In this document: one piece after another, positions 22,693 through 32,176 of the stretch
Numbering within the stretch: the first letter of the stretch is position 1
Layout: each line of letters starts with the position of its first letter
NCBI GenBank assembly: GCA_016235585.1
Contig: JACRJY010000157.1
Location: 31,398 to 95,397, forward strand
Direction of reading: 5' to 3'
DNA: 64,000 nt
Origin: Verrucomicrobiota bacterium
GTDB lineage: Bacteria; Verrucomicrobiota; Verrucomicrobiia; Limisphaerales; JACRJY01
Made by a program: the position numbers and the translations under genes
The notes under the pieces: model-generated
Databases searched by the model: none
What the model was told of the DNA's origin: nothing
The model's input: only the letters and a program-made list of their open reading frames with translations

Positions 22693-23508
22693 ATGAAAGC
22701 CCGCCAACACCCGCCCGTGCTCGACGTGAGCCGCCTGACAATTTATCGCGGCGACACGGTGATTCTCGACGACGTGTCGTGGCGCGTCGGGCGCGGCCAG
22801 CATTGGGTGATGCTCGGCGCGAACGGTTCCGGCAAGACCTCGCTGTTGAGCGCGCTCACCGGCTACCTCACGCCGAGCGCGGGCGAGATGGCGGTGTTTG
22901 GCGAGCGCTTCGGACAGACGGACTGGCGGGAACTCCGCAAGGCCGTCGGCCTCGTCAGCTCCTCGATCCGCCAGTTGATGGCCGACCATGAAGCGGCGCT
23001 CGACACAGTCGTCACCGGCAAATACGCGATGATTGATTTCTGGGGCACACCCAGCGCCGCCGACCGGCGCGCGGCGCGGCGCATCCTCCAGCAAATCGAG
23101 TGCGAACACCTCGCGGAACGCCCGTGGCTCGTGCTCTCGCAGGGCGAACGCCAGCGCATCCTGATTGGCCGCGCGCTCATGGCCCGGCCCCGGCTGATGA
23201 TTCTCGACGAACCCTGCGCGGGTCTCGACCCTGCCGCACGCGAGCATTTTCTCCGGTTTCTCGAACGCCTTGGCCGCCAGCCCGGCGCGCCGACGCTCGT
23301 CCTGGTGACGCATCACGTCGAGGAAATCATGCCGGTGTTCACGCACCTGCTCGCGCTCAAGGGCGGGCGCGTGCTCGCCGCCGGGCCGAAGCGGAAGCTG
23401 CTCAACTCCGCGCTGCTCTCCGAGGCGTTCGCCACGCCGATGCGCCTGCGCCGCGCGAAGAACCGCTATTCGCTCTCCGTCGCGGCGAGCGCGCGGGTGG
23501 TGATTTGA
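22693..23508 (+). CDS. ABC transporter ATP-binding protein (iron/molybdate-type)
   Basis: 271 residues. Walker A GANGSGKTSLLSALTGY, Q-loop region, signature LSQGERQRILIGRALMARP, Walker B LMILDEPCAGLDP, and switch His in VLVTHHVEEI. Closest in layout to YlmA/ModF-like ATPases without an adjacent permease. No permease or binding-protein gene is next to it, so it may work with a permease elsewhere or be a non-transport ABC protein. ATG 22693 chosen; the extended ORF upstream lies in the intergenic region. Confidence 0.88.
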   Translation: MKARQHPPVLDVSRLTIYRGDTVILDDVSWRVGRGQHWVMLGANGSGKTSLLSALTGYLTPSAGEMAVFGERFGQTDWRELRKAVGLVSSSIRQLMADHEAALDTVVTGKYAMIDFWGTPSAADRRAARRILQQIECEHLAERPWLVLSQGERQRILIGRALMARPRLMILDEPCAGLDPAAREHFLRFLERLGRQPGAPTLVLVTHHVEEIMPVFTHLLALKGGRVLAAGPKRKLLNSALLSEAFATPMRLRRAKNRYSLSVAASARVVI

Positions 23509-23527
23509 GTTTTCAGGCGAAGTTTGT

Positions 23528-24265
23528 TTGAACGCCACCCCGGCGGATTGGTTCCAACCCGCCGTGAACATCCACTCTCTCCGCGACTGGTTCCGCCGCC
23601 AATGGCGGCAGGAAATCAAACCGCTCCTCATCATGGCCCTGGTGCTCTTCGCCTTCCGTTCCGCCGTCGCGGACTGGTATGTGGTGCCCACCGGCTCGAT
23701 GAAGCCCACCATTGTCGAGGGCGACCGCATCTTCGTGAACAAGCTTGCCTACGATTTGAAGATCCCCTTCACCACCGTGCGGCTCGCGCAATGGGACGAC
23801 CCGCAGCGCGGTGAAGTCGTCACGTTCAAGTCGCCGGCGGACGGCACGCTGATGGTGAAGCGCGTGGTCGGCCTGCCCGGCGACCGCATCGAGTTGCGCG
23901 CCAGCCGGCTCTTGGTGAACGGCGAGCCGGTCGCGTATGAAACGCTGGCGGAAAAGTTCATCAACGTAATTCCCGCAGCGCAACGGGCGGAGCATCAGTT
24001 CGCCAGTGAATCACTCGCGGCCCACGCGCATCCGGTGATGCACACGCCGCAACGGCAGGCCATCCGCAGCTTCGCGCCGTTCACCGTCCCCGCCGGCCAA
24101 TACTTCATGATGGGCGACAATCGCGACAACAGTTTCGACTCGCGGTATTTCGGCGGCGTGGAGCGCGGGCGCATCACGGGCCGCGCCACGGCGGTGGTGC
24201 TCTCGCTCGACCGCGAGCATTGGCATCTGCCGCGCTGGCACCGTTCGTTCACCGCGCTGCCGTGA
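23528..24265 (+). CDS. lepB: Signal peptidase I
   Basis: 245 residues from a TTG start (GTG 23564 possible). One TM helix (PLLIMALVLFAFRSAVADWYV), catalytic Ser in VPTGSMKPTI, catalytic Lys in LMVKRVVGLPGD, and the conserved box MMGDNRDNSFDSRYFG. S26 family; cleaves signal peptides at the periplasmic face of the inner membrane. The C-terminal tail is Trp/His-rich (HWHLPRWHRSF), which is unusual. Confidence 0.93.
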   Translation: MNATPADWFQPAVNIHSLRDWFRRQWRQEIKPLLIMALVLFAFRSAVADWYVVPTGSMKPTIVEGDRIFVNKLAYDLKIPFTTVRLAQWDDPQRGEVVTFKSPADGTLMVKRVVGLPGDRIELRASRLLVNGEPVAYETLAEKFINVIPAAQRAEHQFASESLAAHAHPVMHTPQRQAIRSFAPFTVPAGQYFMMGDNRDNSFDSRYFGGVERGRITGRATAVVLSLDREHWHLPRWHRSFTALP

Positions 24266-24318
24266 CGGCGGCAGATTGCTTTTGACCCCTTGGCCGCGCG
24301 GCGTAGAGTGCGCGCGGC

Positions 24319-24816
24319 ATGGCGCACATCCACGAGAAGATTGATTTCACGGTCGCGATTTTTGTCGTTCACGACGGCAGGGTGCTGCTCATCCATCACC
24401 GCAAGCTGGACAAATGGCTGCCGCTCGGCGGGCACATCGAACTCGACGAAGACCCCGAGCAGGCCGCGCTTCGCGAGGCGAAGGAGGAGAGCGGCCTCGA
24501 TGTGGAACTTCTCGGCGAACGCCCGCCCACGACCGAGCCGGGCACCCGCGCGCTCATCGGGCCGCGCTTCCTCGACATCCACCGCATCAACGACACGCAC
24601 GAGCACATCGGCCTGATTTACTGGGCGCGACCGAAGGGCGGCGACGTCGCGCTCGCCGTCGAGGAGCACCACGACATCCGCTGGGCTGGCGCGACGGAAC
24701 TCGATTCGCTGCAACCGCCGATGAGCAACGCCGTGAAGTGGTATTGCCGCAAAGCCCTTGAAGAAACGCGGAACGCGGAAGCCGGAACGCGGAAATCCGG
24801 CGCGTCCGAATCATAG
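24319..24816 (+). CDS. Nudix hydrolase
   Basis: 165 residues. Nudix box G-x5-E-x7-REAKEESG in GGHIELDEDPEQAALREAKEESGLD (catalytic Glu in REAKEES). Nudix enzymes hydrolyse nucleoside diphosphates linked to another moiety; substrate here unknown. The last 17 residues or so (EETRNAEAGTRK...) are encoded by one arm of a dispersed inverted repeat, so the natural C-terminus has probably been replaced or extended by repeat insertion. ATG 24319 follows GTAGAGTGCGCGC with no strong RBS. Confidence 0.9.
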   Translation: MAHIHEKIDFTVAIFVVHDGRVLLIHHRKLDKWLPLGGHIELDEDPEQAALREAKEESGLDVELLGERPPTTEPGTRALIGPRFLDIHRINDTHEHIGLIYWARPKGGDVALAVEEHHDIRWAGATELDSLQPPMSNAVKWYCRKALEETRNAEAGTRKSGASES

Positions 24817-24851
24817 CTCTTTCCGCGTTCCGACTTCCGCGCTCCGCGTTC
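24771..24851. repeat. Inverted repeat of GGAACGCGG words between Nudix and MFS genes
   Basis: Left arm GAACGCGGAAGCCGGAACGC (24771-24790, continuing to 24795) pairs with the right arm TTTCCGCGTTCCGACTTCCG (24820-24839, continuing to 24851). The left arm forms the C-terminus of the Nudix protein and the right arm ends 2 bp before the MFS start codon. It could also act as a terminator. Same word family as 16689-16727. Confidence 0.8.
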
Positions 24852-24853
24852 AT

Positions 24854-26038
24854 ATGTCCCGCCGCAAACAAATCGGATTTCTGCTCACCGCGCTGAACCA
24901 GGTCGGCTGCGCCTATTTCGGCAACTACATTTTTTTTCTGCTGCGCCAGCAATACGGCTTCGGCAACACCGAGAACCTGCTCGTCGGCGCGCTGCACGGC
25001 CTCGTCTATGTGCCGGCGGCGATCTGGGGCGGGCGCTTCGCCGAGCGGCGCGGGCTGACGGCGGCGATGCGCACCGGCTTCCTCGGCATGGCCCTGACGA
25101 TGATGGTTGGCGCACTATGGCCGTCGGTCATCGGCACGCTCGCCACGCTCGTGGCCTGGACGGTGGCGATGTGCCTCACCTGGCCCGCGCTCGAAGCCCA
25201 CGCGATGCTCGGCGAGAACGGGCGCGGGATGCAGCGCATGGTCGGCTTTTACAATGTCACGTGGGCCGGCGGCAGCGCGCTGATGTATTTCGTGGGTGGA
25301 GCGATTTTTGAACGCCTCGGCCCACGAAGCCTGTTCTGGATTCCGGCGGGTCTCTACGTGCTGCAACTGGCCGTGACGTGGTGGCTGGAAAGTCTGCCGG
25401 TGGACGCTCCAGTGGCAGAGCTGAACAATGCTGCCGAGCCGCACCATCCCGAAGCCGCCGCCTATCAGCAGCCCGTGCCGCCGAAAATCTTTCTCCAGAT
25501 GGCGTGGCTGGCGAATCCCTTCGCCTACATCGCCATCAACACCGTCCTCGCGGTCATCCCACAACTCGCCGCCAATCTCAAGCTCACCGCCGCGCAGACC
25601 GGGATGTTCTGCTCGCTCTGGTTTTTCGCGCGGCTCGCGGCGTTCGTGCTGCTCTGGCAATGGAGCGGCTGGCACTACCGCTTCCGCTGGCTGCTCGCGG
25701 CGTTCATCGGCCTCATCGCCGGGTTTGCGACGCTGCTGCTGGCGGGGCAGTTCTGGCTGCTCCTCGTGGCGCAGCTCGTCTTCGGCCTGTCCGCCGGGCT
25801 GATTTATTACTCGTCGCTGTTCTACTCGATGGACGTGGGCGAGACGAAGAGCGAGCACGGCGGCCTCCACGAGGCGGCCATTGGTGCGGGCATCTGCGTC
25901 GGCCCGGCGGTGGGCGCGGCGGCGCTGCACTTCGCGCCCGGCCATCCGAATGCAGGGACGTTCGCCGTTGCCGCGCTGCTCGCGGCGGGGCTGGTGGGGT
26001 TGATTGTGCTGCGCGTGAAGGCGCGTGTGCGCCGTTGA
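24854..26038 (+). CDS. MFS transporter
   Basis: 394 residues and about 12 TM helices. The first half includes LLTALNQVGCAYFGNYIFFLL and GGRFAERRGLTAAMRTGFLG (cytoplasmic loop 2-3 like); a central polar loop at about 190-220 (VAELNNAAEPHHPEAAAY) separates the halves; the second half ends VGPAVGAAALHFAPGHPNAG. Substrate cannot be inferred. ATG 24854 is taken because the upstream in-frame extension is translated repeat DNA. Confidence 0.87.
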   Translation: MSRRKQIGFLLTALNQVGCAYFGNYIFFLLRQQYGFGNTENLLVGALHGLVYVPAAIWGGRFAERRGLTAAMRTGFLGMALTMMVGALWPSVIGTLATLVAWTVAMCLTWPALEAHAMLGENGRGMQRMVGFYNVTWAGGSALMYFVGGAIFERLGPRSLFWIPAGLYVLQLAVTWWLESLPVDAPVAELNNAAEPHHPEAAAYQQPVPPKIFLQMAWLANPFAYIAINTVLAVIPQLAANLKLTAAQTGMFCSLWFFARLAAFVLLWQWSGWHYRFRWLLAAFIGLIAGFATLLLAGQFWLLLVAQLVFGLSAGLIYYSSLFYSMDVGETKSEHGGLHEAAIGAGICVGPAVGAAALHFAPGHPNAGTFAVAALLAAGLVGLIVLRVKARVRR

Positions 26039-26103
26039 AGTTCCGCGCTTGCCGCGCGCCACAAATCTCCGCAAGCTGGATGGCAAACAACGAAAGGCAA
26101 CTC

Positions 26104-26874
26104 ATGTCATCACTCGCGGGAAAACTCGGAATCGTCTTCGGCGTCGCCAACAAACGCTCCATCGCCTGGGCCATCGCGCAGGCGTGGCACAAGGCCGGCG
26201 CGCGGCTCGCCTTCACCTACCAGGGCGAGCGCCTCAAGGAAAACGTGGAGGAGCTCGCCGGCACCTTCGGCGCGGACACGCTCATCATGCCTTGCGACGT
26301 GACCAAGGACGAGGACATCGCCCGCGTCTTCGCCGACGTGGGCGCGAAATTCGGCAAGCTGCACCTGCTGCTGCACTCCGTGGCGTTTGCGCCGAAGGAG
26401 GCGCTCGAAGGCGAGTTCGTGAACACCAGCCGTGAAGCCTTCCGCGTGGCGCACGACGTGAGCGCCTATTCGCTCGTCGCGCTGGCCCGCGCCGCCGCGC
26501 CGCTGATGACCGACGGCGGCAGCATCGTGGCGATGAGCTACTACGGCGCGGAGAAGGTCGTGCCGCATTACAACGTGATGGGCGTGGCCAAGGCCGCGCT
26601 CGAAGCCAGCACGCGCTATCTCGCCTACGACCTCGGCCCGAAGAAAATTCGCGTGAACTGCATCAGTGCCGGCCCGATGAACACGCTCGCTGCGCGCGGC
26701 ATCGCGGGCTTCGGCGAGATGCTCAAGCACTACGAGGCGCACGCGCCGCTCAAGCGCAACGTGCTGCCCGAGGAACTCGGCGCGACCGGCGCGTTCCTCG
26801 CCAGCGACGGCGCGGCGGCCATCACCGGCCAGGTCATCTACGTGGACAGCGGGTATCAAATCATGGGGATGTGA
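26104..26874 (+). CDS. fabI: Enoyl-[acyl-carrier-protein] reductase (NADH)
   Basis: 256 residues. Divergent SDR of the FabI type: GIVFGVANKRSIAWAIAQA (cofactor loop with the ANKRSIAW hallmark), CDVTKDEDI, LLLHSVAFAPKEAL, MSYYGAEKVVPHYNVMGVAKAAL (catalytic Tyr-x6-Lys as YNVMGVAK), and ISAGPMNTLAARGI. Catalyses the last step of the fatty acid elongation cycle; the target of triclosan. ATG 26104 follows AAAGGCAACTC. Confidence 0.95.
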   Translation: MSSLAGKLGIVFGVANKRSIAWAIAQAWHKAGARLAFTYQGERLKENVEELAGTFGADTLIMPCDVTKDEDIARVFADVGAKFGKLHLLLHSVAFAPKEALEGEFVNTSREAFRVAHDVSAYSLVALARAAAPLMTDGGSIVAMSYYGAEKVVPHYNVMGVAKAALEASTRYLAYDLGPKKIRVNCISAGPMNTLAARGIAGFGEMLKHYEAHAPLKRNVLPEELGATGAFLASDGAAAITGQVIYVDSGYQIMGM

Positions 26875-26924
26875 CAGGCGGCTCTTTGGCGAATAGCAGC
26901 ATGAAGCATTGAGTCCGATTCTTC

Positions 26925-29909
26925 ATGAAATTCCCGAGCGCATTCACCGGGGCTTGCATTGCGGCGTTTGTTCTTTTCGCCACATCGCTTCACGCCGCGC
27001 CGCCGCTACCGGAGTGGATTTGGCACGAGCATCAAATTGGCGAGGCCGCACCGCGTTCCGGGCAGAGCGAAGTGGTTTTCCTCCGCAAAAACTTCACCGT
27101 GCCGAGCGCACCGGGCCGGGCGGAGTTGAAAATTTGCGGTGATGATGAGGCGACGGTGTTCCTCAACGGCAGACAAATCATCGTCGCCCGCCAGCGGCCC
27201 GCCGGCTGGACGAACGCGAATTACTCCGCGTCCGCCGTGTCCGTCGCCGACGCGCTCAAGCCGGGCACCAACACGCTCGCCATCATGGGCCGCAATGCGG
27301 GCGGGCCGTTCGGCGTCATCGCGCGGCTGGAGATGTCGCCCGGCTACAACCAGACGCAGTGGCTCATCTCCGACACGAGCTGGCTCACGACGCTCAAGAG
27401 CAACGCGGGCTGGGAACTGCCCGGCGCGTCCACGGCGGGCTGGCGTCCGGCGCGGCGCATGGGCGTCGAGGGCGACAACCCGTGGTTCGAGGTGATGAAC
27501 CCGCCCACGACCGCGAGCGAACTGACGCTGCCGCCGGGTTTCAAATCGGAAATCGTCCGCATGGCCAAGCCGGGCGAGGGCAGCTGGATTTCCATGGCGA
27601 AGGACGACAAGGGCCGCATCATCGTCTCGGCGCAGCAGCTCGTCTCGTCGAACTGGGGCGGGATGTGGCGCTTCACGCTCGGCGCGGACGGGCGCATCAC
27701 GAAGGAGGAGAAAATCGAGCTGCCCATCGGCGCAGCGCAGGGCTTGTGCTACGCGCACGGCGCGCTCTTCGTGAACGGACTTGGCCCCAATGGACTCGGC
27801 TTCTACCGCGTGCGCGACTCGGATGGCGACGACGCGTTCGATCATATTGAATTTATTTCCAAGCTCTACAATCGCGGCGGTTCGCACGGCCCGCACGGCA
27901 TCGAGCTTGGCCCCGATGGCGCGCTCTATCACGTCAGCGGCGATTATTCGCAGCCAGTGGACGCGACGGCGGCGGATTCGCCGCACAAGAATTATCAGGA
28001 AGACCTGCTGCTCCCGCGCAGTTGGGACGCCAGCGGTCACGCGCGCGGCATCACCGCGCCGATGGGCACGGTGCAGCGTTACGATCCGAAGACCGGCGCG
28101 TGGAAATTGTTCGCCGCCGGCCTGCGCAATCCCTACGGCATCGCCTTCAACGCGAAGGGCGAGGCATTCACCTACGACGCCGACATGGAATACGACACCG
28201 GCCTGCCGTGGTATCGCCCGACGCGCGTCTATCACCTTGTCAGCGGCGGCGAATACGGCCACCGCGAGGGCACTGGCAAGTGGCCCTACTATTATCCCGA
28301 CAGCCTGCCGCCCGCCGTGGACATCGGCCTCGGCTCGCCGGTCGGGCTGAAGTTCGGCACGGAGAGCCATTTTCCAGCGAAGTATCAGCGCGCGCTCTTC
28401 ATGGGCGACTGGGCGTGGGGAAACATCTATGCCGTCCACTTCACGCGAGAAGGACCGAGCTACGCGGGGACGTTTGAGAAATTCGCCGTGGGCCGCCCGC
28501 TCAACGTGGTGGATTTGCTCTTCGGTCCCGACGGCGCGATGTATTTCATCACCGGCGGCAACGACACGCGGTCGGGGCTGTATCGCGTGAGCTACGTTGA
28601 GCCGCAGGCGAAGATAGGCATTGAATTTGATACCGCTCACGACAGTTTTCTCGTGCTGCGCCGCCGGCTTGAGGCCTTTCACGGCAAAAAAGATTCCAAG
28701 GCGATTGACGTTGCCTGGCCGTTTCTTTCCGCCGGCGGCCGCTTCTTTCGCTACGCCGCGCGCATCGCCCTCGAGTGGCAGGAGCCGCAGCTCTGGCACG
28801 CCCGCGCGCTGGCCGAAAAGAACACGCGGGCTTCGTTGACCGCGCTGCTCGCCGTCGCGCGCACGGGCAACGCCGAGGTGAAGCCGCAGTTGCTCACCGC
28901 GTTGCGCCGGCTGGAGTGGAAGCAGTTGAGCGAGGCGGAACAGTTGGAGTTGCTCCGCATCTACGGCGTGGCGTTCGCGCGCCTCGGCGGTCCCGCGACA
29001 GAGACACGCCGCGAACTGGTGAAGCTGTTCGACCCGCTTTACCCCGCCAAGAGCGACGCGCTGAACCGCGAGCTGTGCATGATGCTCGTGTTCCTCGAAG
29101 ACGCCGCCGTGGTGCCGAAGACGATGAAGCTCCTCGCCGCGCAGCCCGCGCAGGAGCAGCAGGTGCATTACATCTACTACATCCGCACGATGCCGGTCGG
29201 GTGGACGCCGGAGCTGCGCCGCGCCTACTTCGAGTGGTTCAACATGGCAGCGGGCAAGTTTCGCGGCGGCGTGAGCTTCACGAAATTTCTCGCCAACTTC
29301 AAACGCGACGCCATCGCCGCGCTCACCGAGGCCGAGAAGAAGCAGCTCGCCGACGTGCTCGCGGACGCCGCGCCCGCGCCCACGGTCGCCGTGAAGCCAC
29401 GCCCTTTCGTGCGCGAGTGGAAGCTGGAGGAAATTCTGCCGGCACTGGACAAGCCGCTCACCGGGCGGAATTTTGCGAAAGGCAAGGCCGCCTACGAAGC
29501 CGCGCAATGCTTCGCGTGCCACCGCCTCGGCTTCGACGGCGGCACGGTCGGCCCCGACCTCACGGCGGTGGGCAGCCGCTTCAGCCGGAAGGATATTTTG
29601 GAATCCATCCTCACGCCGTCGAAGGTCGTGATGGAACAATACCAGCAGACCACCGTTTTCAAAAAGGACGGCGACGACGTGACGGGCCGGCTCGTGGACG
29701 AGGACGACAGCAAGCTGGTGCTCATCACCAACCCGATCACTGGCGACCGCGCCGAGGTGTCGAAGAAAGATTTCGCGAGCCGCCGGCCGTCGGTGATTTC
29801 GCCGATGCCCGAAGGCCTGGTGAACGTGCTGACCAAGGACGAACTGCTCGACCTCGTCGCCTATCTGGAATCCGGCGGCGTGGCCACGCACGTCGCGTTC
29901 AAAAAATAA
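26925..29909 (+). CDS. Second large secreted haem-binding protein (N-terminal beta-sandwich, propeller, c-type haem domain)
   Basis: 994 residues with signal peptide (MKFPSAFTGACIAAFVLFATSLHAA). A beta-sandwich domain resembling glycosidase N-terminal domains (about 30-150; RKNFTVPSAPGRAELKICGDDEATVFLNG) is followed by a propeller (about 190-565; HGPHGIELGPDGALYHVSGDYS, VVDLLFGPDGAMYFITGG), a helical region (about 590-820) and the haem domain with CFACHRLGFDGGTVGPDLTAVG and the PVC tail ending LDLVAYLESGG. Same broad family as the protein at 6971 but with a different N-terminal module. Probably periplasmic or surface-bound; substrate unknown. Confidence 0.88.
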   Translation: MKFPSAFTGACIAAFVLFATSLHAAPPLPEWIWHEHQIGEAAPRSGQSEVVFLRKNFTVPSAPGRAELKICGDDEATVFLNGRQIIVARQRPAGWTNANYSASAVSVADALKPGTNTLAIMGRNAGGPFGVIARLEMSPGYNQTQWLISDTSWLTTLKSNAGWELPGASTAGWRPARRMGVEGDNPWFEVMNPPTTASELTLPPGFKSEIVRMAKPGEGSWISMAKDDKGRIIVSAQQLVSSNWGGMWRFTLGADGRITKEEKIELPIGAAQGLCYAHGALFVNGLGPNGLGFYRVRDSDGDDAFDHIEFISKLYNRGGSHGPHGIELGPDGALYHVSGDYSQPVDATAADSPHKNYQEDLLLPRSWDASGHARGITAPMGTVQRYDPKTGAWKLFAAGLRNPYGIAFNAKGEAFTYDADMEYDTGLPWYRPTRVYHLVSGGEYGHREGTGKWPYYYPDSLPPAVDIGLGSPVGLKFGTESHFPAKYQRALFMGDWAWGNIYAVHFTREGPSYAGTFEKFAVGRPLNVVDLLFGPDGAMYFITGGNDTRSGLYRVSYVEPQAKIGIEFDTAHDSFLVLRRRLEAFHGKKDSKAIDVAWPFLSAGGRFFRYAARIALEWQEPQLWHARALAEKNTRASLTALLAVARTGNAEVKPQLLTALRRLEWKQLSEAEQLELLRIYGVAFARLGGPATETRRELVKLFDPLYPAKSDALNRELCMMLVFLEDAAVVPKTMKLLAAQPAQEQQVHYIYYIRTMPVGWTPELRRAYFEWFNMAAGKFRGGVSFTKFLANFKRDAIAALTEAEKKQLADVLADAAPAPTVAVKPRPFVREWKLEEILPALDKPLTGRNFAKGKAAYEAAQCFACHRLGFDGGTVGPDLTAVGSRFSRKDILESILTPSKVVMEQYQQTTVFKKDGDDVTGRLVDEDDSKLVLITNPITGDRAEVSKKDFASRRPSVISPMPEGLVNVLTKDELLDLVAYLESGGVATHVAFKK

Positions 29910-29918
29910 CAAACACCA

Positions 29919-30500
29919 ATGCCCCGCTGCCCCTGGCCGAAGACTGAACTGGACATCGCCTATCACGACACCGAGTGGGGCGTGCCGCTGCACGACGACC
30001 GCGCGCTGTTCGAGCTGCTCATCCTCGAAGGCGCGCAGGCGGGCTTGAGCTGGAGCACCGTGCTGAAGAAGCGCGGGAACTACCGCGCGGCGTTCGACAA
30101 TTTCGACGCAAAGAAAATCGCGCGCTACGACGCGGCCAAGGTGGCGGAGCTGCTCGCCAATCCCGGCATCATCCGCAACCGGCTGAAAGTTGCCGCGACG
30201 ATTCAGAACGCGCAGGCGTTTCTGGCGGTGCAAAAGGAGTGCGGCAGCTTCGACGCATACCTCTGGCGCTTCGTGGGTGGCAAACCAATCCAAAACGCGC
30301 GGCGAGAAATGAAGGACGTTCCCGCGCGCACGCCGGAGTCGGACGCGATGAGCAAGGATTTGCTGAAGCGCGGCTTCAAGTTCGCCGGCTCGACGATTTG
30401 CTACGCCTTCATGCAGGCCAGCGGGATGGTGAACGACCATCTGACGGACTGCCCCCGGCACCGGGAACTGGCGCCGGTTGAATCGCGCCGCCAAGCTTGA
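29919..30500 (+). CDS. tag: DNA-3-methyladenine glycosylase I
   Basis: 193 residues. Family motifs: MPRCPWPKTELDIAYHDTEWGVPLHDD (Cys and His of the zinc site start here), LFELLILEGAQAGLSWSTVLKKR with catalytic Glu in ILEGAQAGLSW, and the C-terminal zinc ligands in VNDHLTDCPRH. Removes 3-methyladenine from alkylated DNA. It lies 9 bp after the haem protein gene with no functional link apparent. Confidence 0.94.
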   Translation: MPRCPWPKTELDIAYHDTEWGVPLHDDRALFELLILEGAQAGLSWSTVLKKRGNYRAAFDNFDAKKIARYDAAKVAELLANPGIIRNRLKVAATIQNAQAFLAVQKECGSFDAYLWRFVGGKPIQNARREMKDVPARTPESDAMSKDLLKRGFKFAGSTICYAFMQASGMVNDHLTDCPRHRELAPVESRRQA

Positions 30501-30564
30501 CGCTGCCCCGCGTGCCTCGCACAATCCGGCGCAATTTCCGTGCTGGGAACACCAGATTGATTTG

Positions 30565-32067
30565 ATGAGCAACACGCCGCTTCACCACTCCGCCGCGCGC
30601 CGCTGGCGCGCGTGGGGGCTTTTGCTGGCATCCGGTGCGCTGCTGGTCGTCAACGCCGCCGCGCAGAGCACGCTTTCCGACTGGATCGGCAAGCCGCTCG
30701 ACGAAATCCGCGCGGCGGCGGAGAAGGGCGACCCGATTCCCCAGCGCATCCTTGCCGACGCGCACTTGAGCGGCGAGGGCGTCGCCAAAGACCCCGCCGA
30801 GGCCGCCAAGTGGCTGCGCCGCGCGGCGGAGCAGAAGGACGCGCTTTCGCAATACACGATCGGCCTGCTCTACGACGTGGGCGAGGGCGTGACGCAGGAC
30901 AAGCGCGAGGCCGTGCGCTGGTATCGGCTCGCGGCGGATCAGAATCTGCCCGAGGCGCAATACAATCTGGGCGCGGCCTACGCCGCCGGCTCCGGGCTGG
31001 ATCAGGATTTTCACGAGGCGGTGCGGTGGTTTCAAAAGGCCGCCGAGCAGGGCGACCTGCAGGCGCAGACCGCGCTGGGCCTGGCGTTGCGCGAGGGCAA
31101 GGGCGCGGAGAAAAACCCCGCCGAGGCCGCGAAGTGGTTCCGCCGCGCCGGCTACGAGGGCGATCCGGTGGCGCAGTTCTACCTCGGCCTCATGCACCAT
31201 GACGGCGAGGGGGTGACCAAGGATTACGAGGACGCGGCCAAGTGGTTCCGCCGCTCCGCCGAACAGGGCCACGCGGGCGCGCAGTATTATTATGGCACCG
31301 CCTGCATGCTGGGCGAGGGCGTGCCGCAGTCCCCGGCGGAGGCCGCCGCGTGGTTTGAAAAGGCCGCCACGCAGGGCCACGCGCTCGCGCAGTATCAACT
31401 GGGAAAATCCCAGTTGAGCGGCACGGGCACGAACGCCAGCCCCGCCGCCGCCTTCAAGTGGTTTGAAAAAGCCGCCGCGCAGGGCGAGCCAAACGCGCAG
31501 TTCCAGGTCGGCCTGGCCTATCAGACCGGGCGCGGCGTGGAGCCGGATCGCATGGCGTCGTTGAAGTGGCTGCGGCTCGCCGCCGCGCAGGGCAGCGCCG
31601 CCGCGCAGGACATCCTGCTCAATGACACCAACCTCCCGCCCTTCGAGGCCATCGCGCGGCCCGACCCGGAGCCGGCATCCGAGCCGAAAAAAACCGTTGA
31701 AGTAAAACCCGCGCCGCCCGCCGCCGTGGCTCCGCCGGCACCGATGCCGGGGCCAGATCGCCTGCCCACGGCGCTCGCGGTGTTCGCCGCGATCACCGCG
31801 CTGCTCGTGGCGCTGTTCGGCGCGCTGGCGATTTACTTCCTCAAGAGCCGGCTCTCCGGCCTTGAACACGAGCTGCGCGAGACCAAGCGCGAGCTGGCCC
31901 GCACCAACACGCATCTCAACACCATGATCAACTACGTCGAGTCGCGCATGATTGCCGCCGGGCCGGCGGATCCAAAAGTCCTCGCGTCGCCCGCCGCCCC
32001 GCAGATCAGCGGGCCGGCCTCCGAAATCGCCGCCTTCAAGGCCCATCGCCCGCGTTCGGCAAAGTGA
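30565..32067 (+). CDS. Sel1-repeat protein with C-terminal TM and coiled coil
   Basis: 500 residues. A signal-like start (WGLLLASGALLVVNAAAQS) is followed by eight consecutive Sel1 repeats of 36 residues (about 48-350), consensus A-x-AQ-x-x-LG-x-x-Y-x-x-G-x-GV-x-x-D-x-x-EA-x-x-W-x-x-xAA-x-QG. After a Pro-rich linker comes a TM helix (LPTALAVFAAITALLVALFGALAIYFL), then a coiled coil (SGLEHELRETKRELARTNTHL). Sel1 arrays are protein-interaction scaffolds. With both a signal and a TM segment the repeats are likely periplasmic. ATG 30565 preferred over 30478, which lies inside tag. Confidence 0.88.
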   Translation: MSNTPLHHSAARRWRAWGLLLASGALLVVNAAAQSTLSDWIGKPLDEIRAAAEKGDPIPQRILADAHLSGEGVAKDPAEAAKWLRRAAEQKDALSQYTIGLLYDVGEGVTQDKREAVRWYRLAADQNLPEAQYNLGAAYAAGSGLDQDFHEAVRWFQKAAEQGDLQAQTALGLALREGKGAEKNPAEAAKWFRRAGYEGDPVAQFYLGLMHHDGEGVTKDYEDAAKWFRRSAEQGHAGAQYYYGTACMLGEGVPQSPAEAAAWFEKAATQGHALAQYQLGKSQLSGTGTNASPAAAFKWFEKAAAQGEPNAQFQVGLAYQTGRGVEPDRMASLKWLRLAAAQGSAAAQDILLNDTNLPPFEAIARPDPEPASEPKKTVEVKPAPPAAVAPPAPMPGPDRLPTALAVFAAITALLVALFGALAIYFLKSRLSGLEHELRETKRELARTNTHLNTMINYVESRMIAAGPADPKVLASPAAPQISGPASEIAAFKAHRPRSAK

Positions 32068-32132
32068 TCCTCACCGGCACCGCCCGTTTCCGCCGGGCAT
32101 CTCCCGGCCATTGAGGCGGCGGAAAACAGGGC

Positions 32133-32160
32133 TTGCAATCAGGGGCGGATTACTTATTTT
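32133..32160 (+). promoter_or_regulatory. Probable promoter of tRNA-Gly
   Basis: TTGCAA (32133-32138), a 16-bp spacer and TATTTT (32155-32160) lie 17 bp upstream of the tRNA in an otherwise GC-rich region. Confidence 0.5.
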
Positions 32161-32176
32161 ATCCGCGCTTCTGGAC

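Noticed and set aside
27006-30575. 1189-aa minus-strand ORF
   Set aside because: Antisense shadow of the second haem protein gene; no recognisable motif and Arg/His/Val-rich composition.
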